Part shown: in pieces, positions 24,401 through 37,500 of the stretch
Numbering within the stretch: the first letter of the stretch is position 1
How the letters are laid out: each line of letters begins with the position of its first letter
DNA from: Rhea pennata
Taxonomy: Eukaryota; Chordata; Aves; Rheiformes; Rheidae
Reading direction: 5' to 3'
DNA length: 64,000 nucleotides
Assembly (NCBI RefSeq): GCF_028389875.1
Contig: NC_084673.1
Coordinates: forward strand, 11,817,501-11,881,500
Notes under the pieces: generated by a model
Seen by the model: the letters and a program-made list of their open reading frames with translations, nothing else
Databases searched by the model: none
Told to the model about the DNA's origin: nothing
Translations under genes and position numbers: made by a program

Positions 24401-27400
24401 TCTTACCCCTCCACACACACCTTTTTTCTCTTGTAAGCCATCTTTAATATACCTGCCTATTACAGTGCACGTAAGTAAATGAGGGTTTGATAGCTGTCAC
24501 AGAGAATCTGCTCTGGCTTCTGCCTTGGAGACTCTCTGGGAGTAACTCTGTCCTTACTCATGTTTGTCATCTCTTCTGTGATGTAGTAGCATCAATGCCT
24601 CTTCTCTCCTCTTCATTGCTCATTTTTTCCTCCATGACTTGGTCATCTCATGTTATCACAGGTGCATGTATGTAGAAAGAGAGTTGGTTTGTCTGTTGCA
24701 TTTTTATCTATAACAAGCATGAAAGCTCTCGCTGCACAACAAGTGCCTCGTCGAAGCACGGAGGAACTAAAGCACCATCCCCCAAATCAAGGAGACACAC
24801 TTGCAGCCTGAAACAAGAACTGTGCCACCTGTGATATAAGATAGTGGGGTGTGAAGGGAGCACTGTTTGTTCTAGGGACAGCATCAGTGAACATATGATG
24901 TGAGCTGGTTAATCGCAAGGAAGACTGTGTGGGGCTTGCAAGTGACTGAGCTCCCTGGACTGTGGCTGCTGAGACTGAGGCCAGTCCCTGCTGGTAAAAC
25001 AGGTGCTAGAGGGCACAATCTGAGAAACTGGGAACTGATCTCTACTGGTTGCCTCCCAAGGATGGTTATTGGTTAGGGCATCTTGATTTAATACCTGGCT
25101 GACGGAACCTGCTCAAAAGGGGTTCAGCTGTCTTCTCGTGCCTCTTTCCTCTTGGCTAAGGCTTGGTTTCCCATGGTGCAGCTGGTATAATGTGGGCTGT
25201 TGTCTTACCTTTTTTAAATGTTTCTTCCCCAGGTGTCGTCCCCTGCATCAGTGCCCTGGCCTGCTCGTACCAGCAGTTTCACCTGCGCTGTGAAGCTGGA
25301 GCCTGAGGAAAAGGTTGCTGATGGGACTGCTGCCTCTGCCCCTCCTCTCAAAAAGATCACTGCAAGCCAGGCTGGAACAGAACCTTGGGAACCAAACACC
25401 TCCGTGACAGCAGGGTAGGTGGCAGGTTGTGGGCTCCTGCTCTGCACCTTTATTATCCTCTGTCCCCTTGTTTTTGTCTATACCAAGGCCTATGTGGAAA
25501 GGCTTGGTGAGATGCAGTTTTGTGGAAGGAGCACTGACCAAAGCCAGTGGATCTGTCTTTGGTCCTTTTCTCCATCCCTTCTGTCTGGGAGGGGTTTGTG
25601 GGACTCAAATGCTCCTTCACCTTTTCACATCTGGACAAGGAAGTGGAGCAGGGTGGGATAAAGGGGGAAACAAAAACCCTTGACAAGCTGGTATTTTTAA
25701 GTACTCCCAGTTTCAACTCAACCAGTGTCCTTTCTCTGTCAGTGCCAATACTGTCAGACTTTCTTCTCTCCACTATGATGGCAGCCTTGGCATGAGGCTG
25801 TCCCCCCCCCCCACACACACACACAGTGGGCTGTGGTCCCACTGTCATCCCTGTGGTCCTAGGAGATTGCTGGTTGGTCTCTCCCCCACCAGGTAGTGAA
25901 CAGAAATTGTCTGGTGATTGAGGTCAGCTGTGCTGTGGATTGGGAGCACTCTTGCCTGCTCACCCCCTTTCTCTCTCTCCTTTTATAGCAAGCCCAACTT
26001 GACCATAAAAGAAGAGCTACTGGAAAAGCCTGAGGAACAGATGGAAGTTTCACTTCCAGATCTGACTTGTCCCAGCCTTCCTCCTTTCCCTCTTCAGAAG
26101 AATTTTGCAGTACCTTACCAAGACAGAGAAGACCTTGGGTGCATAAAACGGGAGACAAATGTAGGTGGCAGCTTGCACACCTATCTGTTCAAAGGGCTGC
26201 CAGGCACCCTCAGCAGCACCAGTCATGCTAACAGTGCATTGCACTGGGATGGATGCTGCCGCAGAGCAGAGACTCCAGCATCACCCAGTAGCTCAGCAGG
26301 AAATCAGAAAGATACTGCCATGATCCGAGAAGAGCTGGAAGATCAAATGCCAAACTTAATAGCAGAAAGACAGGCTGCAGACTTGGGCATTTGTGTGAAC
26401 ACAAAGGACATGGACAGGAGACCCTTTGTGGCAGTTGTGGGTGTTTCGAAGGCTGCTGCAGGTGGTGAAGCTCCCATTCAACTCTTTCCTTTTGGGTGGA
26501 AGGAGAGACTTGATAGACCAAAGGCAGAGAAGGCCCCATGCCTTATGACTGGAGACAAAGGAGGAAGAGAATTGCAGGTTTTGAACACAGGGGAGAAGGA
26601 GGATATAACTGAGCAGGAGGACATGAGAAGAGCAATGGAGAATATCTCTGTGGAACTGAAGAATATTTCAGCAGAGCGAGATTTCCTCCGGTGCAAGGTA
26701 ACTAATTTGTGGCTGTGCATCCCACTGGGTTAGGACAGTGCTGGAGAGGGCTGGTCAAAGTGGGTTGAGCAGGAGAGATGTTCCTGTGAAGAAGGTAGTA
26801 GGCTTCTTCCTTTATTTGCTGACTCTTCATTTCTCCTTCAGGCCTGGCAAAGCTCTTTTCATTTTGCTGATTGGTGTCATTCCTATGCATGTACCTTCCT
26901 CTCCTATTTCAGGTGGAGGAAATAGAGCATGAGAAGTGCTACCTGAAAACAGAATTCTTGAAAAGCCAGCAGGAACTGGCAGTACTCAGAGCTCAGGAGA
27001 CTGAAGGCTTATACTGGAGCAAGAAACATATGGGTTACCGCCAAGCTGAGGTGCAGGAGCTGAAAGCGAAGCTGGAGAGATCCACAGAAGAGAAGGCTGA
27101 GCTGATGCAGAGACTCAAGGAGACAGAGATGCACTTAGAGGTGCTCAGGGAGGCACAAGTTTCCTGCAGGGGCCCAGAGAGAGCAGATATAAAGAGGTCA
27201 GAACTTGGGTTGGCTGTACCTGTTGACCCTAAAGTGAGGGAGTGGGCAGGAGTAATTGTGGGCTGCCATTTCCATAGGACACTGCTACCCTGATGACTGG
27301 ATTATAACTGAAGATCCTGCTGTTTTGAGAGGGTGGAATCAACAGATGAATCCAAATAATTGATCAGGCTTCAAAAATGCCATGTGAAAAGGTGCTCTGT

Positions 27401-27766
27401 GTATTCTGCTCTGTCCTACACTGTGACATGTTGTTGCTGAATCACTTGGCACAGTGTCAGATCTGTAGTGGAAGTAAGAGTGGAGTGGAGCAAGGAACCC
27501 CCTGGAGTACATAGTACTCCTGGTAGGAAAGAGGACAGCAGTTGAGTATGTGACAGGCAGTATCGAATCTGGACTTATGCCACTGACTCCACTTTTCTCC
27601 TCTTTCCCACAGCGTTATGGAGAAACTTAAGAACCTGCGTATGAATGTGAGCTGGCTTCTCTCGTTGGTCCTCCCCCACTTGGAGCTTCAGGAGATTAAC
27701 TTTGAGTCAGATCAGGTGGATGAGATCTTGCAGACTGTACTGGAGACAAACCGCATGTTGGAGTAG
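12342..27766 (+). CDS. MORC4: MORC4, MORC-family CW-type zinc finger ATPase (19 coding exons, 986 aa)
   Basis: Exons: 12342-12386, 12471-12543, 13287-13419, 15301-15518, 16273-16420, 17522-17684, 17957-18085, 19940-20059, 20766-20857, 22496-22594, 22925-23053, 23413-23490, 23719-23788, 23936-23996, 24147-24220, 25233-25414, 25989-26697, 26913-27196, 27613-27766. Phases agree; total 2,961 bases. The GHKL ATPase has motif I E37/N41 (AELLDNA), motif II D69-x-G-x-G (TDNGAGM) and motif III G100-xx-G-x-G (GVYGNG). The S5-like transducer region follows (RKVGC end near exon 8). A CW zinc finger lies at about 413-460 ([19 protein letters not shown], then C). A low-complexity serine/basic patch (six TCA codons at 23750-23767), a long poorly conserved linker and a C-terminal coiled coil (about 815-935) follow. 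MORC proteins are nuclear ATP-dependent clamps acting on chromatin. The exon 15 model (24147-24220) is the weakest: its donor is GTTGGC. Introns 4 and 7 look U12-type. Confidence 0.93.
12640..13066. repeat. CpG-rich minisatellite in MORC4 intron 2
   Basis: About 20 imperfect tandem units near GTGTCGCGGCAGCACGGC with variants (cat, gtc, ggg). A longer block recurs (around 12812-12855 and again around 12886-12930), showing higher-order duplication. Because unit changes keep stops out, several frames on both strands stay open here; these are not genes. Confidence 0.85.
15519..16272 (+). other. MORC4: U12-type (minor) intron 4 of MORC4
   Basis: The donor reads GTATCCTTCT, an exact match to the U12-type core (RTATCCTT). 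A branch-point match CTCCTTGAC (consensus TTCCTTRAC) ends at 16258, with the putative branch A at 16257, 15 bases before the intron end. There is no long polypyrimidine tract next to the AG. The exons on both sides match human MORC4 (NQQN then KKIIVTED). Confidence 0.85.
18086..19939 (+). other. MORC4: U12-type (minor) intron 7 of MORC4
   Basis: The donor reads GTATCCTTTC, the full U12-type consensus. The branch-point match CCCTTGACT lies at 19918-19926 with the putative branch A at 19924, 15 bases before the intron end, the same distance as in intron 4. The flanking peptides (KPTFA then [10 protein letters not shown]) align with human MORC4 around the same junction. The 1.85 kb intron shows no other feature. 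Confidence 0.85.
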
Positions 27767-27807
27767 TCTGTTCTCTCCTGCCGCTGTGCCTTTTGTACAG
27801 TATCGTT

Positions 27808-27813
27808 AATAAA
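27808..27813 (+). terminator. MORC4: Poly(A) signal of MORC4
   Basis: AATAAA 42 bases after the MORC4 stop, then a GT-rich stretch (gtgtgctc). This implies a very short 3' UTR. Confidence 0.85.
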
Positions 27814-27829
27814 CCTTGGTTTCTTTACG

Positions 27830-30800
27830 TGTGCTCTAGGCCATCATTCTGGTGGGGCAAGGGTTTTCCCTTGCCCTGCCTCAGTCTGCAGGACTGGCAT
27901 GGCACTTCACTTCCCCCAGGCGATGGAAACCCAGTGGTGATGGGAGGAGTGGGGACTGCAGTGCAGGCACGACTCTGCGCAGCTGGCCTGTGTCCTGCCT
28001 GGCAAGCAGGCACTGCTGACCTCCTCTCTGCTCCTCAGCACTCTGGATTGAGTAGCGGAGAGGCAGGGAAACCTGGCAGTTGCTGCCCAGTACCTGGTAT
28101 GAGTAGTAACTCTTGGGAGCACAGGCTGGACACACTGCACCACTGGGCAGGAGTTCTCTTGTGACTAACATGGCTGGCTGGCTCTCTTCCTGTTACAGCA
28201 GCATGGTGGTGGGGCTCAGAAGCTGGACCCTGGCTCTCCAGGTGGCCATCTTCAGTTACAGGTCTGATTAGCCCAGGCAGCAGCTAAACTGGGTCCCTGC
28301 CTGCATTTTTCTCCTAAGTGCATCTTTGTGTGTTTGTTAAATAATGGAGCGATAGAAGGTTCTTTGAGCTAATTTTGTCTTCCCGAGTAGCTATGGGAAC
28401 CGTTAGTGATACAGTGACGACAGCAGAGCTAGCTGGCTAACATGGCTAAGCAGGTGCTGTCCTGTGTGGGAGCTTCTCCCATTCAACTTTCCTGTTAGGC
28501 TTATTTTCTTAGCTTCTTTACAGCCAGCAGCACGGCTGCCCTTTCGGGAAGGGGAACGTAGAGGAAAGTGGGGTGTTTGGGTACAGATGAGGGTCTCAAG
28601 AGTAGCCAGATATGACTTGGGATGGCCACACTCAGACCAAGGGGGCTGTAGCTCCATGTCCTGCCTCTGGCATGGTTCATGGGAAGAAGTTAAAGAACCA
28701 GGACAAGTGAGTATTATATATCCTCAATATCATTTAAGCCTTTACTTATTTCCAGCTTGGAAGCTTTTTAAATTAAATGAGCTTTCTTAGAGGAGCTGAG
28801 CGACAACAGTGGCTTTTTTTGCATTCTGTAGATGCTGCCTCTGTCTACCAGTTGAGACTTCCATTCTCCCCTTTCTCTAGTTGAGTCCTATTCTGTTTTC
28901 AATTCATGTTTTCCTTCTCAGCTGCTTCTGTGGCCTCTGTTTTCAGACTGCTGTTTGCTGTTTTTTCAGGAAAATACCACATGGTAATATTTGAGTTTGA
29001 AAGTTAGCTCCCTTATCTCCCTTCATGGTTTGAAGATAACATTTCCTATCTCCATTCGTGCTTTTTTTTTTTTTTTTTTTTTTTTAATTCTTTTCTCTTG
29101 ACAGCTCACCAGCTGGTCCTCACACTGTGGGGCTGTTTATACTGTGCCCTCATGGCATTTAATTTTCAATAGAGCTGTTGAGGAGATTGAATCTTCATCA
29201 GGAAAATGCTGATTAGTCAAAGTTCCTTTTCACAATGGTTGGGACACTTCTACACTCATTTTACAGTTGCATGAAATACAGTTTCCAAGGTAGAAACTAG
29301 CTAGTTATTGTGGGGAGCTGTCACCATTCTGACTGTGCTGAGGATTTTTATCCCATATGCTAGTCCTCCTTTGAATCATCTACCTTTGGTAAAGGAAGAG
29401 GCAGAATGTTATTTTCTTCTCTAAAGCTGTTGCTAAAGCAGGAAATATGCACACCTCCTTCAGGCTTGATCTCAATGCTCTTCTCAGCACATGTAAGTTA
29501 AACTAGTTACCTCAACTGTTGCTGCTCTTTGCATCTTGTTTATTCCGTCCCATTATAGCTCTGAGGTCTGAAGTTTATCCCTAATACTTCTTGACCTTAT
29601 TTTTTGAAAGATTATTTCCAGACACCTCCAATGTTCCTCATTTTTTCACACTCTGCATGTTTTTCATCACAGCCCTGACACTCTTGAGTCATTGCTAAAA
29701 AAATTAGCAAAGGTTGTTAAAGTTAAATAGTGTTGGTAACTGATCTTGGCAGCCTGTGCTTTGTTTTATAAATGGAAACTAAAAACTGCTCTTCTGATAC
29801 TTTGCCAGGCTGACTGTCATGGTCTCAGAGACCTCTGTCAGCTTCTCTGTATCATCCAGGTAACTAATTTCTTTTGGACTAGACTTTGTGTCCAAGGAGT
29901 TGTTCCTCTTTGGTTCCTGTCTGCAAAGGTGTTTGTGTCACAGCCCTGCTGGATATTTGCAGTTTTCCTGGGTGGAGACACAGGAGAGTGCTCATGGGCA
30001 GCAGCACATCTGCCTCTGCACAGGACCCTTCAGAACATCACCATTTCTCTGGGGTCTTTGGTGGCAGGTAGGGGGCTTGCTGGAGAAGAGGAACCAGAGG
30101 TAATTGGGGGGATTTATGATCCTCTTAAGGCACAGAAGCCAAAATGCAGCAAGCAGCACTTCTAAACCTGATAGCAGTGGAGCTGGCAGGAATCTGGTCT
30201 GTCTCGGCAGCGTCCCTAGGGCATACCCTCACCAGCACCCCGGCTGCTGCAGTGGGGACCATCTGCAGGGGCTGTGCAGCTCGAAGCTCCTCCTTTTTTA
30301 TTCCCGCACCCTGGGAAAAGGATGACACATTTGCCTGATGTACAGCAAACAACTGTGCAAGTGTAAGTGATAGGAATGAGCTGCGCTGAGTGAGGAGGTG
30401 GCGAGCAAAGTGCAGCTTCGATGCAGGCATTGATAGGGGAGGATCTGGGAGCCTTTAGAAGTGTTTAACAGCTTGCGAGCAGTTGGCAGATTTCATACTC
30501 ACCTCTGTGTCTTGCATTACCAACATGGAAAAATATCCACTCTCTGCACTAATACAGGGTCATTGAGAAAAGTAAATCGGCTTAAGAAATGGCAGTGTAA
30601 AGAAAACAGAAACAGTTGTGTGATGGAGCATTTCCTGAATGAATGTAGCTTGGCAAACAGTACATTTATTTATTTTCCTTAGATAAGCTACGCCTTGCAA
30701 AGCTCACTCACTAGTGCCTGTGCCAAGGCAGGCTGGTGCCATAGTAGTTTGGGCAGATTAAGTTGTATATCAAAGATAAATACTTACTACAGGTGAGGAA

Positions 30801-33800
30801 GTCAGAAAAGGATCTCAAAGATAACCCCCTTTGTCAAAGCTTTTTCTTCCCGGAGATCTCGGCCTCTCCGCAGTCAGTACCACGGTGCCTCTCGTAAAGG
30901 CTTGGGGCTGCAGCAGGCAGCCCTGGCTCGGGAGACCTGGCCTGGGGGTGTGTGCACGTGTGTGTTTAAACCTGTTTAAACTCTTTAGTCCTCAGTGTTG
31001 TACACAAAGCAGGCAAGTGTCCCGTTGCAGCCTCTGCACAGACAGGCAGTGCAAGGAGCTGGGGGAGAGCCTAATTCAGCCAGGAGAACAGCGCAAGCAG
31101 CATGGGGTTTTCCATCCCACAGGTGAGCTGGAGGTTTTAATACGGTGTTTTGTGAGCAACCTCCTCCCACTTTACAGAGAGTTCCCATAGGAAAAGGTGG
31201 GAGCTCAGCCCTCTGCTGGGAAGGTAGCTGTGCTCAGGGACAGCAGAGGATAAATTTGTCTTTCTGCAAGACTGAGCTGCCTTTAGCATGTGGGCCATGT
31301 GTATTCCCTCAATGAGTAGCAGTACTGAATTTGGGAGAACTAGCTGGATTTGTCTGTGCAGTCACACTGACCTATTTTTGTTGTAAATTTAAAATATGTG
31401 AGCCAGAATCAGCACCTGGGACATATGTGATGCTAGCTGCTGTAGCACACCTAGGAGATGGGATATTCCAGTTTTAGGAAGCAGCCCACAGTTCACAGCA
31501 AGATCCTTCAGTCTGACCAGGCCCTGGGCATTAACTGTGTGGCCCCTCAAAGATCTCGTGTAGACAGCTCTGCCTGGGGAGACTTTATTTGTGTTAATAG
31601 CAGTAGTTCTTTGCCTTGTCCCCTAGCACTGAGATAAGGAACTTTGTGCTGTGAGTCACTTGCTGCTTCTTTTGCTTTGCTTTGGGGCACTGAGGTCCTC
31701 CCCTTCATTGAGGAACACCTCCGGTCCTGATGGGCTCACTCTCCTTGCCTCAAGAACAAGGAACCTTTTTTTTTTTCCAACTGCTACCTCTTACCTGCTG
31801 TGTCTCCTCTGACTGCATGAAGATGGGACAGGCCAGCAGCTATGGACTTGCTGGATTGCCATCTGGAAACCCTGTTGACATGAGACTCGTTGGGGAGCAA
31901 AGAATGTCAGTGAGGAAGCCTACAATCTTAGATAGGACTGAGTAGAGTTTAATTGACCTGTCTCCTACTCGGGCTCTGCGAGATTTAGAGCCTGGCCTCC
32001 ACCAGGGCCGGGGGAAAATCCAAAGGCCAAGAGCACCATTGTCTGGCCTGTAAAATTGCAGAATAGCTCAAAGCACATGGGAGCATCAGGGTCACCAGCA
32101 ATGGCAAAGGTCTGATGTGGTCTGTAATGCCTGCAAACTCCCTGGGCTTTTGTACGGCTTGGAAAATTGACTGAAGTGTGGAGCTGCTTTTGGCCCCAGT
32201 GCTGAGATACTTTCTTGTTCCCCTCTCCCCAGGAAAAAAAAAAGGACTAAAAGTTTGGATGAGGAAAATACACCTGTCAAAGCCATCTTAGGAGCCATCT
32301 ACCAGGTATGATGAGTACTGGGACTTTGCTCCGGTGATCTGAGATACCTAGAGATAGATTTTTCCGAAGAAGCAAATTCAGTGCAATCATGCTGTCTGCA
32401 ATACTATGAATTTTTGTGGAAAAATGGTATTTGCCTCAAGGAATGATGAATTCCTTTGTGTGAGAAAACCTTCATCAGACACTCCCCCCCCCCCCGCCAA
32501 AACCCTAATGTCTGTCCTCAGGTCCCGTCAATGAGTCCTGCTGGGAGGGATTTGGACTTGGGAAAAGAGATGGAGCAACAAAGCTGCTTCCTAAACCCAG
32601 CCATGCTAGCACCTCTGTGGGCTCCTCTCATGGTCTGCGTGGGGGCACCAGGTAGCGCCATCTCTGGGTATTCCAGTCTCTATAAAGATTTGGCTCAACA
32701 AAACAGGCTCCAAGAAATCGACTGACAGTTTCTAGATATGCAACGGCAAAGTCTTCTGAGAGGCCTTGCTGTATCTTGGGCCTAAATATTTTGTGATGTG
32801 AATTTAGGTTAGCAGTTCCCAAAATATTAGTGCTCCTAGACTGTAGCTCTGAAGTGTCCCCATCTACCCTGAGGATGGAGATGAAAGAGAAGGTAAACAG
32901 GATTGCTTGAAGTGACTCTGTGAACTGTTTAATGTGGTTGTGGTTCACTTTGTTTATGGATTGGTCTTTAGGATCCTCTGGTCTTAACCTCTTTCTTGTG
33001 GTGCACTGCTGCTTAACCAGAGGTCGATGGTGGAGTTGTTGAGGGTGCGGTGCAATTAATTCTCAATTCTCTCACCTCTTCCTGCTTCTCCAGGACAGAT
33101 TTTTCACTAGAAATGAATGGTCTGCTTTTATGAATATTTCTAAAATCCATGGCATAGCTTATTTTACACTGCTATAGAAGTGTTTCTTGCTGATATAGCT
33201 TATTTTACTTGCTGAACTGGTGTTGGCTTTACTGATAAAGCCTGCTCTTGCTGCTGTAGAGTGCATGTGTGCTAGGCTTGCCAAGATTGCTAACCTGAAA
33301 CTTCTCTAGTGTAGATTAGACTCATACTACAGGAAAATATGATTGTGAAGTTAATGTAATGCCTTGAAGATCAAACCTCCCTGTCTTCCTCACAGGTACA
33401 GCATGTGGGTTTTGAAGATAAATAGTTTTCATAATTCTCCTGATAGCTTTCTGAGCTGTTGTCCCAGCCCAGCTGGGAAGGCACTTTCTGGCAGTCTCCT
33501 CTGTTGTACCCAAAGGCCCATTTTCCCTGCTGTGCTGTGCAGTTAATTTCCCTCATATTTTTCTCTAAAGATCTTCCTCTTCCTTGTTTTCTGTGTTCTT
33601 GAGCTGCTGCTGCTTTTTCTTTCCTGCAGCCCTGCTCCGAGTGGTCCCTTGGATGAAGGTGCTGTGGCTGTTTCTTCTCATACCTGACAGGGGACAGAGG
33701 ACTGGTAATTCAGTGTGATGTCCTGTGGGATTCCCAGCGCTCCCTAATACCAGGTCAATTTTGCTGATACTAGGTGAATTTTGCTGCTGCTGTTCTTGTT

Positions 33801-34560
33801 TGCTTCTTAAAAGTCTTCATACCCACAACTTGCTTTCCCCAGCTCCACGATGCTCTGGTTGCACAGTGACTGTGGTTACCGTGGTCTTGGCAGCACGGTC
33901 TTTTGCCTTTGTATTCCTGATCTGCCAGGTCCCCCAGCCTGTCTCAGCGTCCTCCCACGGCTCCTCGCCTCCTTCCACTTGTAGGAGAGGACAGTGATTT
34001 CTTTTCAGATCCCAACCCCTGGACCCTTTTGCTGTTTTCTCACTACCTCACCTTCTTTGCAAAGTCTCCCATTAAAACCAGAACGGTTGGTCACTGACAG
34101 TCTTGCCTCAGTGTCCCAGCTGTGTGACTTGAGACAAATTGTCCCCAGTTTTTTTGCAAAGGCGTGAAAGTTTTGGAAGATAAATGTAATTCCCAGCCGA
34201 GCAGCATACACAGACACCCTGAGATGAAACCATGTGGCTCCTGTTTTCTGGCCCCCAGTGCTGCTGTTAGACTGGGGTTTGGGGCATGGTTAGGGTTGAG
34301 AATACAACTCAGTTTCCCACCAGCACAGGACATGACTTGGACTATTGCCTACTGCAGCCTGGAAGTTACAATTTGAAGAGTTTTGAGAGCTGCCTGTCTG
34401 TGATGTGACCTGCTGAGTGTCCTCTGCTCCCAAAACAGCTGCTTTAGAAGCCCTCTGGGGTAGGAGGAAGTTGTCCTTCCCCAGCCTCTCCAGCTGGCGC
34501 TAGTTATTGACAAGCCAACGGTGTTTCAGAGCAGCTAGAGAGGAGGATGTGAGGTTGTAT
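27830..34560. other. Intergenic region downstream of MORC4
   Basis: No coding exon recognised on either strand. It holds a run of 24 T at 29062-29085 (possibly the tail of an old minus-strand retrotransposed copy, but no body is recognisable), a C-run at about 32484-32494 and several stray poly(A)-like signals. Moderate GC throughout. Confidence 0.5.
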
Positions 34561-37500
34561 CTTTGGCTTTGGTTTGTGTCCAGGGAAGGGGACAGGCCCT
34601 TACCCCCAAGGTACTCAAGTAGCTCCTTCTGATGCTGCCTTCTTACTTGCCCTCTGCAAGGGCAGCCCTGGTTCGCCAAGGGGCTGGGAAGCTCCCAAGT
34701 GCCGCGAGGGAGGGAGCTGGGAGCTTGCCGTGGGCCGTGGCTGGGAGAAAGGCAGAGGGTGGAGGAATGCGGAGGCTGTTTCTAAGTGCCTTGGTCCACG
34801 AGGAACTTGGCCTGAATTTTCTTTCCCCTCCTGCCTTGCACGTCCAAGTACCTCCCCCAGGCTGCCCTGAGGACTGTGGGCAGAGACAGTGCCTGGCAGC
34901 AGCTCACCTGCTGCTCCTCCGAGAGCGCTCTCAGCCGTCCCTGCTGGTCCCGGACGGAGAAGGGAGGCTGAGCTCTGCGGTGCTGAAAGAGCTGAGCTCT
35001 GCGAGCTGGTGTGGTTTGCTGGGAGGCGCAAGCTCTGGCTGGGGATGGGGACAAGCTTCTGCCCTCTCCCGTGGGATGTTCCCGGGGGAGAGATGGGTGT
35101 TGTGTGCCCCCTTGCCTGAGGCAGGGCAGGGGAGCAGGAAGCTACCACAGTTCGGACAGGGGAGGTGGCAAGGAGCTGGGGAGGTCTGGGGGCAGCAGTA
35201 GGGGATGGGCCTGGCTGCGAAAGGCTTGGAGACCAGCATACGATGTTTTAGCCTGGGGCATAGGTGCCAGCAGGGTGACGTGACTGAAACAAGGCTCTCA
35301 CCTGTTTTAGCCTGGGGCATAGGTGCCAGCAGGGTGACGTGACAGAAACAAGGCTCTCACCAACGTTCAGTGAGGTCGCAGCCCCTGGCCCAGGTGCGGC
35401 TGCAGGTTTCTGCGTGCTGGGCAAGTTTATAGTTCCTCTATTGCTTTTGAAGATAAGGGCATGTTAATATTTTATTGCCCCCTCTTTTCATCTGCGACAC
35501 CATTTGGCACAAGGAGGTGCACAGGGAAGGACTCGCTCCCCACGATAGGGAATTAGTCATTGGAAGGAGGCCCCAGCCCTCCTGAGCAGGGTCAAGACTC
35601 CCTGGCTCCAAGGATGCTGCCCTGCAAGGTGGTGGCTCCGCTCCGCTTCCCACTGCATCCCTCACGTCCCGCTCCGGGGCCCCCCTCCACCACGGCTCTC
35701 CTGCCGAGAAAGGGCCGGGCACCCGTTTGCTGAGCGCCCAGCTGGCCCTGGGAAAGTGCGGGGCCGAGAGCTGCCAGCCCGCCTTGCGATGCCAGCGAGG
35801 AGCGTGGCGGGTGATGGGGTGTCCCTGCAGCACGGGACCACAGCTGGTACCGCCTGGTGGGCCTGGCTCCATCGCTCCGGCCAGGCCCCGTACGTCCACC
35901 CTGGCACCGGGCTCTGATGTTCAACCTGCAGCGGGGCGCTGGAGCCCGGCGAGAGGGAAGAGGCTCTTGGGTCAACCTGGGCTTTCGGCCTGATCCAGCC
36001 CGGGGCTGGGCCACCTCCAACCTGTCCTCAAGGACCCGGTTTATCTCAGTAACAGGAAACAGGGCGATGGCGAGAGGCGGGGACAACCTGCCTTCGTGCA
36101 CTCGGTGCCTTTCCCTGGCCCGCAGCCTGCCTTCAAGCAAGAAGTGCCGGCGGCACCCAGGTCGCCGCAGCACCCGCCGCTGCCGGGGGCTTTCCTCCCT
36201 GCCTTCACCCCAGCTCCGGTTTCACGGTTTTGCAAGAGCGGTGCAGGCGCAGCCTCCCCAGCCCCGTGGCGCCTGCCAAGGTCGGGCACGTCCGCCCTTG
36301 CCAAGGGCTCGGCTCGAAGGCGGAGCGAGGCCCCGAGCCCCCCGCAAGGCGCCCGCGCCGCCCGGGCCCCGCGCCCGCCGCCCCGCGCGCTGCTCCTCGG
36401 GGAGCTCACTGCTCCGCTGACCCCCGCCCTCACCCCGCCGCAGCCTCTCGCCCCCGCGGGCGATACGTGCCAGCTCTTTAAAACGGGGATTTTTCTCTCT
36501 GGTGCTTGAATCAAAGCATTACTGGCGGCCGCGGCCGCGACGCCCCGGCCGGGAGCTCCGCGCCCGCCGGGCAGGACGCGCGGGCCGGGCCGGGCCGGGC
36601 CGGGCCGGCATTCCTGGCGCGCGGAGGCAGTGCTGCTGTTGCCAAATGTTTTCAAGCCTCCTCTCTGCGTCCTCTGCCAAGAAGCAAAGCATTCGCGGCC
36701 GGAGGACTCGAGCGGCCTCCCGGGCCGCGGCCGTGCCCCGGCTCCTCGCGCCCCGGGCCGGGCTCTCGCGCTTCGCCGCGCGGGCTCGGTGGCGGGTCTT
36801 CGCCTGCCGGGAGCGTCTCCCTTGCCGCGGGGCGGCCTCTCCCGCAGCAAAGCGGGGGGAAGCGTGACTCACGCGATTATCAGGAGCGTTAGCGCAGCGG
36901 GCGAACGTGATTTCACTCGTGCAAGGTTAACGATGGAAACAGTGACGCCTGAGCGGGGAACCCGATGCCCTCCTTCCCTGCACCTAATCTAAATTGCTTT
37001 ACGAGGGACCGGTGGGCGGCCGAGGGCCGACTGCTCCCGGGGCCGGGGGAAGAGGGGTCCTTGCCGCCTCCGCCGCCGGCCCCCTCCGGTGCTGGCCGCC
37101 TGGCCGGGATGGGGCGCGCGGCGGGCGCTGCCCGCGGCGTCCTCCCACCGCACTCGCTGCGGTGGCCCAGGGCTGCGATGGGGTGAGGGGAGATGGTTGC
37201 GTTGGTCCCGTGTCCCATTACCCCATGGCCAGGAGCCCTTTGCAACCAGGACCCCTAGCTACCGCTGCCCCCTTGATCATGTTTCTTTTTTCTTTCTTTT
37301 TCTCTCTCTCTCATTTTGTGATGTTTCCAGTAAAAGCGAGTAGGGGCAGTGGTGTCCTGCCTTTCCACGCAGCCCCTCGGGGGAGGCCTGGGCACCCCGG
37401 TGTGGTGCCTCGATGTGCAGCACAGAGACCTGGGGGCGACAGGTCCCCTGCCACGTGCCTTGCGGCACCTGCACATGGCCAGCGGATTCGAGCGTGGGAT

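Noticed and set aside
29062-29085. Run of 24 T as a retrotransposon tail
   Set aside because: No recognisable SINE, LINE or processed gene body next to it and no target-site duplication that I could see.
34632-35201. 189-codon plus-strand open frame and 177-codon antisense frame
   Set aside because: Mutually overlapping, low-complexity composition, no homology and no clear splice or promoter context.
36041-36850. Long minus-strand open frame of 269 codons
   Set aside because: Extreme GC composition lowers stop frequency; overlapping open frames exist in several other frames here, and the peptide has no family resemblance.
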